Assembly: GCF_020510525.1 (NCBI RefSeq)
Contig: NZ_CP075188.1
Location: 3,224,001 to 3,288,000, forward strand
Direction: 5' to 3'
Length of the DNA stretch: 64,000 bases
From: Quatrionicoccus australiensis
Lineage (GTDB): Bacteria > Pseudomonadota > Gammaproteobacteria > Burkholderiales > Rhodocyclaceae
In this document: positions 56,614 through 64,000 of the stretch, in pieces
How the letters are laid out: each line of letters opens with the position of its first letter
Position numbering within the stretch: the stretch's first letter is position 1
Notes under the pieces: model-generated
Databases searched by the model: none
What the model saw: the letters and a program-made list of their open reading frames with translations, nothing else
What the model was told of the DNA's origin: nothing
Program-made: the position numbers and the translations under genes

Positions 56614-58269
56614 TTACTGAAAGCGCAGCAGTTCGCGGGCGTGCTGGCGGGTGATCTCGGTAATTTCGACACCGCCCAGCATGCGGGCAATTTCCTGCAC
56701 CCGACCGCCCTCGTCGAGGGGCGCAATGGCACTCAGCGTCACGCCGTCGCGCGTCGCCTTGCTCACCTGCCATTGCCAGTTGGCCTGCGCCGCAACCTGC
56801 GGCAGATGCGTCACGCACAGCACCTGACGCTCGCCGCCGAGTTCATGCAACAGGCGACCGACGATCTCGGCAACACCGCCACCGATGCCGACATCGACCT
56901 CGTCGAAAATCAGGGTCGGCACGCTGGCCGAACGCGAGGTCAGCACCTGGATGGCCAGACTGATCCGCGACAATTCGCCGCCCGAAGCCACCTTGGCGAG
57001 CGGCTTGGCCTCGTTGCCGGCGAGACCGCCAACACGGAATTCGACCTGTTCCAGCCCGTAGGCCTGGCCGTTCTCGATGGGCAGCAAGGCCACTTCGAAA
57101 CGCCCCGATGACAGCGCCAGCTGGCGCATCACTTCGCTGACCGCCAGCCCCATCTCGGTCGCGGCTTTTTGCCGTCCACTGGAGAGTTGACCGGCCAGCG
57201 CCAGATACTCCTTCTGCGCCGCCGCCGCGCGTGCCTGCAGCGCCGCCAGATCGGCAGCCACTTCGAGTTCGCCCAGACGGCGCTGCCAGCCGGCCAGCAA
57301 GGCCGGCAGTTCGGGCGGCTGGACGCGATATTTGCGGGCATTGGCCATCACTGCGTCCATGCGCCGCTCGACTTCGGCCAGCCGGGCCGGATCGAGATCG
57401 GCACGATCGGCATAGCGGCGCAGGGTCGAGACCGCTTCCGACAATTCGGCCTGCACCGATTGCACCAGCGCCGCCACTTCTTCCAGCGCCGGATCGTATT
57501 CGGCCAGGCTGGTCAGACGCGTCGCCACGCTGTCGATCTGGCGCTCGCAGGCGCCCTCGTCTTCGGCCAGCACGCCGAGCGCGAACTGCGCACCGTCGAT
57601 CAGGCTGGCGGCATGCGCCAGGCGGCGGTGCTCGACATCGAGCCCGGCCCATTCATCTTCGCCGAAGGACAGGGCGGCCAGTTCGCGCACCTGCCATTCG
57701 AGCTGTTCGCGTTCGCGCGCCAGCGCCTCGGCACCTTCGCTGGCTGCGGCCAGCGCCTGGCCGGCTTCGCGCCAGACGCGGAAGGCGCTGCCGACCTCGC
57801 GCACCAGACCGCCCAGACCGGCATGGGAATCGAGCAGGGCGCGCTGGGCGTCGCTGCGCAACAGGGATTGATGCGCATGCTGGCCGTGAATATCGACCAG
57901 CCATTCGCCGACTTCGCGCAATTGCTGCGCGGTGGCCGATGAACCGTTGATGTAGGCGCGCGAACGGCCGCCGGCATCGACGACGCGGCGCAGCAGCAAC
58001 TCGCTGTCAGCATCGAAATCATTGGCGAGCAGCCAGGCGCGCACCTCGGGCAAAGCAGAAATATCAAAGGTCGCTGCCACTTCGGCCTTGTCGCAGCCGG
58101 AACGGATCACGCCGGCATCGGCGCGCTCGCCGAGCGCCAGGGTCAGCGCATCGATCAGGATGGACTTGCCGGCCCCGGTCTCACCGGTCAAGGTGCCAAA
58201 ACCGGTCGAAAACTCGAGTTCCAGGCGGTCGACGATGACAAAATCGCGAATGGTCAGGTGGCGCAACAT
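56614..58269 (-). CDS. recN: DNA repair protein RecN
   Basis: This 551-residue SMC-like ATPase has Walker A LTGETGAGKSILIDAL at the N-terminus, a long coiled coil (about 160-360), the signature VASGGELSRISLA and Walker B PTLIFDEVDVGIGGG. It acts at double-strand breaks. It begins six bases after nadK. Confidence 0.95.
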   Translation of the reverse strand: MLRHLTIRDFVIVDRLELEFSTGFGTLTGETGAGKSILIDALTLALGERADAGVIRSGCDKAEVAATFDISALPEVRAWLLANDFDADSELLLRRVVDAGGRSRAYINGSSATAQQLREVGEWLVDIHGQHAHQSLLRSDAQRALLDSHAGLGGLVREVGSAFRVWREAGQALAAASEGAEALAREREQLEWQVRELAALSFGEDEWAGLDVEHRRLAHAASLIDGAQFALGVLAEDEGACERQIDSVATRLTSLAEYDPALEEVAALVQSVQAELSEAVSTLRRYADRADLDPARLAEVERRMDAVMANARKYRVQPPELPALLAGWQRRLGELEVAADLAALQARAAAAQKEYLALAGQLSSGRQKAATEMGLAVSEVMRQLALSSGRFEVALLPIENGQAYGLEQVEFRVGGLAGNEAKPLAKVASGGELSRISLAIQVLTSRSASVPTLIFDEVDVGIGGGVAEIVGRLLHELGGERQVLCVTHLPQVAAQANWQWQVSKATRDGVTLSAIAPLDEGGRVQEIARMLGGVEITEITRQHARELLRFQ

Positions 58270-58275
58270 CGGAAA

Positions 58276-59187
58276 TCAGGGGCCTTTCGGGCGCTCGCTC
58301 CAGTGCAGCTTCTGGCGCAGCATGGCGAAGTAGCTGTAACCGGGCGGATGCAGGAAGCGGATGGAATAGCCGGAACGCTTGATGCGCACGCAATCGTCGC
58401 GCGCCAGATCGAGCGTGACCTGGCCGTCGAAGTGCACGCGCGGATCGTCGGCATTGGCGATGCGCAGCTCGATATCGGCGCTGTCATTGACGATGATCGG
58501 CCGGTTGGTCAGCGCATGCGGACAGAGCGGCACGAGCGCGATACCGGCCAGGGTCGGATGCATGATCGGGCCGCCGGCCGACATCGAATACGCCGTCGAG
58601 CCGGTCGGCGTGGCAACGACCAGCCCGTCCGAACGCAGGTTGTAGATGAATTCGCCGTCGATGAAGAGTTCGAACTCGATCATGCGACCGATCGCCCCCT
58701 TGTCCACGACGACGTCGTTGAGGGCCAGGTTGGACGCGATTTCCTTGCCGTCGCGGATCACCTCGGCGGCCAGCAGCATGCGATTTTCCGGCATGAAGCG
58801 GCCGTCGAGCAGATCGTCCATGCAGGTCAGCATGTCGTCGCGGGCGATATCGGTCATGAAGCCGAGCCGGCCCTGATTGACGCCGACCAGCGGCACGCAG
58901 TAACGCGCCAGGCGGCGCGCCGCGTTGAGCATGGTGCCGTCGCCTCCGAGCACGATGGCGAGGTCGGCATGCGCGCCGATGTCGTTGAAGCCACAGGTCA
59001 CCCAGCGCGACAGATCGACCTTGCGCCCGATGTGCTCCGCCGTCTCGCGTTCGATGAAAACGCTGACGCCCCGCTCGTGCAGGTATTCGGCCAGACGACG
59101 CAAGGACTCGGCAATTTCCATACTGTGGTATTTGCCGACCAGTGCAATCGTCCGCGGCGCGCGGATGGAAGCGAAGCTTCTGTTCAT
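58276..59187 (-). CDS. nadK: NAD kinase
   Basis: This 303-residue kinase makes NADP from NAD. The GGDGT motif appears in [19 protein letters not shown], and the second site is [18 protein letters not shown]. It is paired with recN and divergent from the thioesterase gene. ATG 59187 (MNRSFAS) is chosen; a longer upstream ORF has no support. Confidence 0.95.
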   Translation of the reverse strand: MNRSFASIRAPRTIALVGKYHSMEIAESLRRLAEYLHERGVSVFIERETAEHIGRKVDLSRWVTCGFNDIGAHADLAIVLGGDGTMLNAARRLARYCVPLVGVNQGRLGFMTDIARDDMLTCMDDLLDGRFMPENRMLLAAEVIRDGKEIASNLALNDVVVDKGAIGRMIEFELFIDGEFIYNLRSDGLVVATPTGSTAYSMSAGGPIMHPTLAGIALVPLCPHALTNRPIIVNDSADIELRIANADDPRVHFDGQVTLDLARDDCVRIKRSGYSIRFLHPPGYSYFAMLRQKLHWSERPKGP

Positions 59188-59319
59188 GGCCCGAATTCTT
59201 GCATAAAAATCGCCGCGCGCGCTCGGTCGATCGCCATCTCCCTGAAGCGGAGGACAGAGGCAACGGTACACCGACAAAGCGCAGTAAGATTCCCCTTCCC
59301 ATTTTTACCGCACAAAGCC

Positions 59320-59808
59320 ATGCATCTCCCCGACCACCAACTCAGCATGACCGTCCTGATGACGCCCGACATGGCCAACTTTTCCGGCAATGTACACGGC
59401 GGCACCATCCTCAAGCTGCTCGACCAGGTTGCCTATGCCTGCGCCAGCCGCTACGCCGGCGAATATGTCGTCACCCTGTCGGTCGACCAGGTGATGTTCC
59501 GGCAATCCATCCATGTCGGCGAACTGGTGACCTTCCTGGCCAGCGTCAATTACACAGGCCGTACGTCGATGGAAATCGGCATCAAAGTGCTCACCGAGAA
59601 CATCCGCGAACACAGCGTGCGCCATGCCAACAGCTGCTTCTTCACGATGGTCGCCGTGGACGAACAGGGCAAGGCGACGCCGGTGCCGCCGCGCCAACCG
59701 GAAACGCCAGAAGAAAAACGCCGCTTCCAGGCCGCCATCCTGCGCCGCGAACTGCGCCAGGAGTTCGAATCGCGCCGCCTCGCCCTCCATCCGGTCGACG
59801 TCGCGTAA
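59320..59808 (+). CDS. Acyl-CoA thioesterase, YciA-type hot-dog protein
   Basis: This 162-residue hot-dog enzyme hydrolyses acyl-CoA. The catalytic region is [19 protein letters not shown], followed by [19 protein letters not shown], and a C-terminal Arg/Glu-rich helix ([16 protein letters not shown]). I take ATG 59320 and reject a 516-aa in-frame ORF that runs back across nadK. It lies between nadK and hrcA. Confidence 0.88.
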   Translation: MHLPDHQLSMTVLMTPDMANFSGNVHGGTILKLLDQVAYACASRYAGEYVVTLSVDQVMFRQSIHVGELVTFLASVNYTGRTSMEIGIKVLTENIREHSVRHANSCFFTMVAVDEQGKATPVPPRQPETPEEKRRFQAAILRRELRQEFESRRLALHPVDVA

Positions 59809-59882
59809 TTGCCCTTTTTCCGGCGGCTGCCCGCACAAATGAAGGGCAGCAGCCCCGCAGGTTTTTTGTACAATCCCCAGCC

Positions 59883-60911
59883 ATGATGGATGATCGCTCC
59901 CGTACCCTGCTCAAGACGCTGGTTGAACACTACATTGCTGATGGCCAGCCGGTCGGCTCGCGGGCGCTCTCGAAGTTTTCCGGACTCGACCTGTCGCCGG
60001 CCACCATCCGCAACGTCATGGCCGACCTCGAGGAAGCCGGCTTCGTCTCCAGCCCGCACACCTCGGCCGGGCGCGTACCGACGGCGCGCGGCTACCGTCT
60101 GTTCGTCGACAGCCTGCTCACGGTACGACCGCTCGAAGCCCGCCAGATGGGCGCCATGGAAGATGCACTGAGCGGCCAGCCGGCCAGCCAGATCATTTCC
60201 AGCGCCTCGCAGCTGCTTTCCGGCCTGACCCATTTTGCCGGCGTCGTCATGGCGCCGCGCCGGGGCGCCAGCCGCATCCGCCAGGTCGAATTCCTCAGCC
60301 TCTCGGAAAAACGCATCCTGCTGATCATCGTCACCATGGATGGCGATGTGCAGAATCGCATCCTCAACACCGACAAGAACTACTCGCCATCCGAACTGGT
60401 GACCGCCGCCAATTACCTGAACCAGAATTTCGGCGGCATGGATTTCGAGCAGATCCGCCATCGCCTGACCCAGGAAATCCAGCAGCTGCGCGACGACATC
60501 AGGCCGCTGATGACGCTGGCCCTTGAAGCCGGCGATGCCGCGCTGTCGGAAAACCCGGCGCCCTATGTCATTTCCGGCGAAAAGAACCTGCTCGACGTCG
60601 AGGAACTTTCCTCGAACATGAAACGCCTGCGCGAACTGTTCGACCTCTTCGACCAGCGTTCCAGCCTGATGCGTCTGCTCGACGTCTCCAACCGTGCCGA
60701 AGGCGTGCAGATCTACATCGGCGGCGAATCCGGCATCGCCCCGCTCGACGAATGCAGCGTCATCGCGGCGCCCTACACCGTCGACGGCCAGATCGTCGGC
60801 TCGGTCGGCGTCATCGGCCCGACCCGGATGGCCTACGAACGCGTCATTCCCATCGTCGACATTACCGCCCGCCTGCTTTCCAGCGCCCTCTCCTACCAAT
60901 CGGACAACTGA
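59883..60911 (+). CDS. hrcA: Heat-inducible transcription repressor HrcA
   Basis: This 342-residue repressor of heat-shock operons has an N-terminal winged helix ([58 protein letters not shown]) and the C-terminal GAF-like domain ([22 protein letters not shown]). It normally binds CIRCE elements at groESL/dnaKJ, which are not in the window. TACAAT lies at 59869-59874, close to the start. I see no CIRCE near hrcA. Its stop overlaps hemH by one base. Confidence 0.95.
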   Translation: MMDDRSRTLLKTLVEHYIADGQPVGSRALSKFSGLDLSPATIRNVMADLEEAGFVSSPHTSAGRVPTARGYRLFVDSLLTVRPLEARQMGAMEDALSGQPASQIISSASQLLSGLTHFAGVVMAPRRGASRIRQVEFLSLSEKRILLIIVTMDGDVQNRILNTDKNYSPSELVTAANYLNQNFGGMDFEQIRHRLTQEIQQLRDDIRPLMTLALEAGDAALSENPAPYVISGEKNLLDVEELSSNMKRLRELFDLFDQRSSLMRLLDVSNRAEGVQIYIGGESGIAPLDECSVIAAPYTVDGQIVGSVGVIGPTRMAYERVIPIVDITARLLSSALSYQSDN

Positions 60912-62014
60912 TGCCACGTTTTCTCACCGAGCCGCCGCACCGTCACGGCACGGCGGCCACCACCGCCGTCGTCCTCGTCAACCTGGGCACACCGGATGCG
61001 CCGGACGCCCCGTCGCTCAAGCGCTACCTGCGCCAGTTCCTGTCCGACCCGCGCGTCGTCGAGATTCCCAAGCCGATCTGGTGGCTGATCCTGAACGGCA
61101 TCATCCTCAACATCCGGCCAAAGAAATCGGCCGCCAAATACGCCTCGGTCTGGATGCCGGAAGGATCGCCGCTGCGCGTCCATACCGAACGCCAGGCCAA
61201 GCTGCTCGCCGGCTACATCGGCGAACGCGGCCATCACCTGACCGTCACCTGGGCGATGCGCTACGGTTCGCCATCGATTCCCGATGTGCTGTCCCGCCTC
61301 AAGGCGGGCGGCGCGACACGCATCCTGCTCGTCCCGATGTATCCGCAGTACTCGGCGAGCACGACCGCCACCGTCGTCGACGAGGCCTGCCAGTGGCTGA
61401 CGCAGATCCGCAATCAGCCGGAACTGCGCTTCATCCGCAATTTTCACGACGACGCGGGCTACATTGGCGCCCTTGAGCAAAGCGTGCGCAAGCACTGGCA
61501 GGCGAGCGGCCAATTGAGTGCCGACGCCCGCCTGATCATCAGCTTCCACGGCCTACCCAAACGCAGCCTCGATCTTGGCGACCCTTACTACTGCGAATGC
61601 CAGAAGACGGGCCGCCTGCTCGCCGAACGCCTGCAGCTGCAACCCGAGCAATATAAAGTCTGCTTCCAGTCACGCTTCGGCAAGGCCGAATGGCTGCAGC
61701 CCTATACCGCCCCCACCCTGCAGGCACTGGGCAAGGAAGGCGTGCGCCGCGTAGACATCATTTGCCCCGGCTTCACCGCCGACTGCCTGGAAACCCTGGA
61801 AGAAATCGCCCAGGAAGGCCGCGACGACTTTCTCGCCGCCGGCGGCAAGGAATACCACTACATTCCGGCGCTCAACGAGAACAACGACTGGCTGCATGCC
61901 CTGACCCGCCTCGTCGAGCAACATCTCGGCGGCTGGCCAAGCAAGGCGGAAATCGATCCGAAGGCACAGGAGCTGACCGCCAGTCTGGCCGTCAAGCACG
62001 GCGCCCACTCTTGA
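60911..62014 (+). CDS. hemH: Ferrochelatase
   Basis: This 367-residue enzyme inserts Fe2+ into protoporphyrin IX, the last step of haem synthesis. It has VVLVNLGTPDAPDAPSLKRY, the metal-site His in LIISFHGLPKRSLDLGDPYY, VCFQSRFGKAEWLQPY and a C-terminal Glu in ITCPGF-like ICPGFTADCLETLEEI. It starts on the hrcA stop (TGATG), so it is coupled to hrcA. Confidence 0.95.
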   Translation: MPRFLTEPPHRHGTAATTAVVLVNLGTPDAPDAPSLKRYLRQFLSDPRVVEIPKPIWWLILNGIILNIRPKKSAAKYASVWMPEGSPLRVHTERQAKLLAGYIGERGHHLTVTWAMRYGSPSIPDVLSRLKAGGATRILLVPMYPQYSASTTATVVDEACQWLTQIRNQPELRFIRNFHDDAGYIGALEQSVRKHWQASGQLSADARLIISFHGLPKRSLDLGDPYYCECQKTGRLLAERLQLQPEQYKVCFQSRFGKAEWLQPYTAPTLQALGKEGVRRVDIICPGFTADCLETLEEIAQEGRDDFLAAGGKEYHYIPALNENNDWLHALTRLVEQHLGGWPSKAEIDPKAQELTASLAVKHGAHS

Positions 62015-62068
62015 AAATCGGGGCACCGGCCCACACATCAGGAAAACCTGATAAACCGGAGCCCCTCG

Positions 62069-62512
62069 ATGAGTGAAAGCCTGCATGTCGTCTGCCCGCA
62101 CTGCGCGGCAGTCAACCGTCTTCCCGCCGCCCGTTTGGGCGAGCATCCGAATTGCGGACAATGTCGGCAAGCGCTGTTTTCGGGCTCGCCGATCGAGTTG
62201 ACCGCTGGCAACTTCGAACGCCAGGTCGGGCGCAGCGATCTGCCGGTCGTCGTCGACTTCTGGGCCCCCTGGTGCGGCCCCTGTCGCAGCATGGCCCCGG
62301 CCTTTGCCCAGGCCTGCGCCGAACTCGAACCGCAGGTTCGCTTCGCCAAGCTCAATACCGAGAACGAACAGCAACTGGCCGCCCGCTTCAACATCCGCAG
62401 CATCCCGACCCTGGCCGTTTTCAGGAACGGTCGCGAAATTGCGCGCCAGAGTGGCGCGCTTGACCTGAACACGCTCAAAAACTGGGTTCGCGCCAGTCTT
62501 AACAAAACTTAA
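62069..62512 (+). CDS. trxC: Thioredoxin 2 (TrxC)
   Basis: This 147-residue thioredoxin has an N-terminal zinc-binding pair, CPHC (about residue 9) and CGQC (about 29), before a thioredoxin fold. The active site is FWAPWCGPCRSM, and the cis-Pro is in SIPTLAVF. It reduces disulfides under oxidative stress. It stands alone, 54 bases after hemH, and could serve the ribonucleotide reductase tail or others. Confidence 0.94.
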   Translation: MSESLHVVCPHCAAVNRLPAARLGEHPNCGQCRQALFSGSPIELTAGNFERQVGRSDLPVVVDFWAPWCGPCRSMAPAFAQACAELEPQVRFAKLNTENEQQLAARFNIRSIPTLAVFRNGREIARQSGALDLNTLKNWVRASLNKT

Positions 62513-62518
62513 CTTTCC

Positions 62519-62561
62519 GGGCCGGGGGCCGTTAACCAAGGAACATATCCCCCGGAGGCCC
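62519..62561 (+). promoter_or_regulatory. Leader hairpin partly covering the RBS of the EF-hand-like gene
   Basis: CCGGGGG (62522-62528) pairs perfectly with CCCCCGG (62549-62555) around a 20-base loop, and GGG can extend it to the GGAGG Shine-Dalgarno (62554-62558) just before ATG 62565. The ribosome site is half inside the stem, so translation could be controlled by temperature or a ligand. Confidence 0.55.
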
Positions 62562-62564
62562 GCC

Positions 62565-63623
62565 ATGAAAATCGCCAGCGCCCAGCTGCAAATGAGTGCA
62601 TCGCACAGCAGCACGCAACGCCACGAAGTTCGCGAATCGATGCAGATGTGGGTTGGCCAGCGCCGGCCGAACACCGAGGCGCAGACCCGACCACAAATCA
62701 CCAACAGCGCGCCCGTCACGCTCTCCCAGGCGGGACTGCAGAGCCAGTCTGCGGACGCCATCAGTTCGGGCATCGACTCGGCGGTCGACAACGATCCAAT
62801 GCTGAATTTGATCCGCAGCATGATGGAATACCTGACCGGGAAAAAATTTCACAGTTTTGACCCCGGCCAGTTGCATGCCAGCAGCGGATCCACTACAGCC
62901 ACACCGGCGGCCACCTCCGGCACGACAAGCCCCCCCCCTGCACCTGCGGCCGGCTATGGCGTAGCCTATGACTACCATGAGTCCTACAGCGAAACGGAGC
63001 AGACCAGTTTCTCGACCACGGGCAGCGTGCAAACCGCCGACGGACGCAGTATCAACTTCAATCTCGAACTGTCGATGTCGCGCAGCTACTACGAGGAGAG
63101 CAACGTCAGCATCCGCCTCGGCGACGCCGCCCGCCAGGTCGACCCGCTGGTCCTGAATTTCGCCGGCAACGCCGCCCAGCTGACCGACCAGCGCTTTGCC
63201 TTCGACCTGAACAGCGACGGCCGCACGGAACAGATCAATTTCGTTTCCCCCGGCAGCGGCTTTCTGGTTTTTGACCGCAACCACGACGGCACCATCAACA
63301 ATGGCAAGGAAATGTTCGGCCCGAGCAGCGGCAACGGCTTCAGCGAACTCGCCGCCCTCGATGATGACAAAAATGGCTGGATCGACGAAAACGATGCCGC
63401 ATTCGGCCAACTCCAGGTTTGGACACGTACCACTGATGCAAAAGAGCAACTGCTGTCGCTGAGCGAAGCCGGAGTGGGTGCTATCGCTCTGGGGAACGTT
63501 GCGACGCCATTCAGTCTAAAAAATGACAGCAATCAGCTCCTTGGCAAAATTCGCAGTTCCGGTATATTTTTGCAGGAAGACGGAAGCGCTGGCACAATCC
63601 AGCAAATAGACCTGACAGCCTGA
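62565..63623 (+). CDS. EF-hand-like calcium-binding protein, cytosolic, unknown function
   Basis: The 352-residue product has no signal peptide or membrane segment. The N-terminal half is Ser/Thr/Gln/Pro-rich and probably disordered (about residues 30-150). The C-terminal half holds three Asp-rich loops of EF-hand type: DLNSDGRTEQI (214-224), DRNHDGTINNGKE (237-249) and DDDKNGWIDENDA (266-278). A Gly-rich end (EAGVGAIALGN, EDGSAGTIQQIDLT) follows. Proteins with this C-terminal half are common in beta- and gammaproteobacteria as hypothetical proteins. It could be a secreted or surface protein without a Sec signal (a type I signal is not obvious) or a cytosolic Ca2+ buffer. Its RBS is in a hairpin. 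Confidence 0.75.
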   Translation: MKIASAQLQMSASHSSTQRHEVRESMQMWVGQRRPNTEAQTRPQITNSAPVTLSQAGLQSQSADAISSGIDSAVDNDPMLNLIRSMMEYLTGKKFHSFDPGQLHASSGSTTATPAATSGTTSPPPAPAAGYGVAYDYHESYSETEQTSFSTTGSVQTADGRSINFNLELSMSRSYYEESNVSIRLGDAARQVDPLVLNFAGNAAQLTDQRFAFDLNSDGRTEQINFVSPGSGFLVFDRNHDGTINNGKEMFGPSSGNGFSELAALDDDKNGWIDENDAAFGQLQVWTRTTDAKEQLLSLSEAGVGAIALGNVATPFSLKNDSNQLLGKIRSSGIFLQEDGSAGTIQQIDLTA

Positions 63624-63650
63624 TAAGATGGTCGCTATCGAGGGGACACA

Positions 63651-64000
63651 ATGCCGAGGTTTGGTGACATGAAAATATGGATACGCCTGACGGCTGCCAT
63701 CTGGCTGACACTGGCCATCATCTGGACGATCATCATCGTCTGGGCTACGCAAGTTAATCGCGACACGGCCATCCGGCAGGCTCAGGATTTCTCGCAAAGC
63801 ATCCATGAAATGACCATGGCCGGCCTGACCGGCATGATGATCACCGGCACGGTGGGTCAGCGCGAGGTATTCCTCGACCAGATCAAGCAACTGTCGATCA
63901 TCAAGGATCTGCACGTCGCCCGTGGTGAAGCGGTCGTCAAGCTCTACGGCCCCGACACCAAGGAGACCCGCCAACTCGACCCGCTCGAGAAGCAGGTCAT
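63651..64000 (+). CDS. Membrane sensor, probable methyl-accepting chemotaxis protein (partial)
   Basis: The 116 visible residues hold one N-terminal transmembrane segment (about residues 14-38, LTAAIWLTLAIIWTIIIVWA) and the start of a periplasmic domain (HEMTMAGLTGMMITGTV, LHVARGEAVVKLYG). That pattern is common in chemoreceptors and histidine kinases of Rhodocyclales. GAGGGG lies about five bases before ATG 63651; an ATG six codons later is possible. The output domain is outside the window, so chemoreceptor against kinase is unresolved. Confidence 0.6.
   Translation, partial: MPRFGDMKIWIRLTAAIWLTLAIIWTIIIVWATQVNRDTAIRQAQDFSQSIHEMTMAGLTGMMITGTVGQREVFLDQIKQLSIIKDLHVARGEAVVKLYGPDTKETRQLDPLEKQV

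Noticed and set aside
58258..59808. A 516-aa in-frame extension of the thioesterase gene
   Set aside because: The extra N-terminus is antisense to nadK. The thioesterase family length and start fit ATG 59320.
59809..59882. CIRCE operator before hrcA
   Set aside because: No TTAGCACTC-N9-GAGTGCTAA-type repeat is present there or elsewhere near hrcA.

Overview
This window is ordinary chromosomal DNA of a high-GC Gram-negative bacterium. It most resembles a betaproteobacterium of the Rhodocyclales (Dechloromonas/Azonexus-like). That assignment rests on the gene strings fur / bamE-dapB-...-carA-carB-greA / yhbY / rlmE-ftsH-folP-glmM / tpiA-secG-tRNA-Leu-nuoA..N, on a five-gene NAD-reducing [NiFe]-hydrogenase, and on a B12-dependent ribonucleotide reductase. 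It was made by recognising families, not by database search. I see no insertion sequence, prophage, rRNA operon or CRISPR array. Coding density is about 95%.

Layout. (1) 1-4627 is an envelope locus. A leftward set runs cytochrome b561, membrane-fusion adaptor, FtsX-type permease, ABC ATPase, response regulator (cut by the window edge). Divergent from it is a periplasmic Spy/LTXXQ-type protein. A long interrupted inverted repeat lies between the two. (2) 4628-5323 is a 498-bp non-coding stretch and a 65-aa orphan protein. (3) 5375-10293 is a yhiI-rbbA-yhhJ type ABC exporter with a TATAAT box and a TetR-like operator. (4) 10407-16117 is hoxF-hoxU-hoxY-hoxH-hoxW plus a lipoprotein, behind a good sigma-54 (-24/-12) site. 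(5) 16375-21128 runs rightward: fabI, a small kinase-like protein, a Cys-dependent phosphatase, a MaoC-phosphotransacylase fusion and acetate kinase. (6) 21231-24242 is class II ribonucleotide reductase nrdJ behind two NrdR boxes 31 bp apart. (7) 24366-40783, leftward, holds a Nudix hydrolase and the complete 14-gene nuo operon (complex I), with tRNA-Leu(GAG), secG and tpiA in front. (8) 40860-55417, leftward, is the housekeeping string glmM, folP, ftsH, rlmE, DUF4149, greA, carB, carA, dapB, bamE, with yhbY divergent and a large orphan hybrid histidine kinase between dapB and carA. (9) 55513-64000 holds fur with a GDT1-type Mn exporter, recN/nadK leftward, then a YciA-type thioesterase, hrcA-hemH, trxC, a cytosolic EF-hand-like protein and the start of a membrane sensor.

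How it works together. Complex I and the soluble Hox hydrogenase both exchange electrons with NAD(H), so the cell can respire NADH and also make NADH from H2. The MaoC-Pta/AckA/FabI block looks like an acyl-CoA/acyl-phosphate/acid interconversion module. The B12-dependent reductase suits growth with varying oxygen. The least explained parts are the kinase-like/phosphatase pair inside the acyl-phosphate block, the orphan hybrid kinase in the dapB-carA string, the His-rich insertion in NuoL, and several intergenic operator-like or RNA-like elements.
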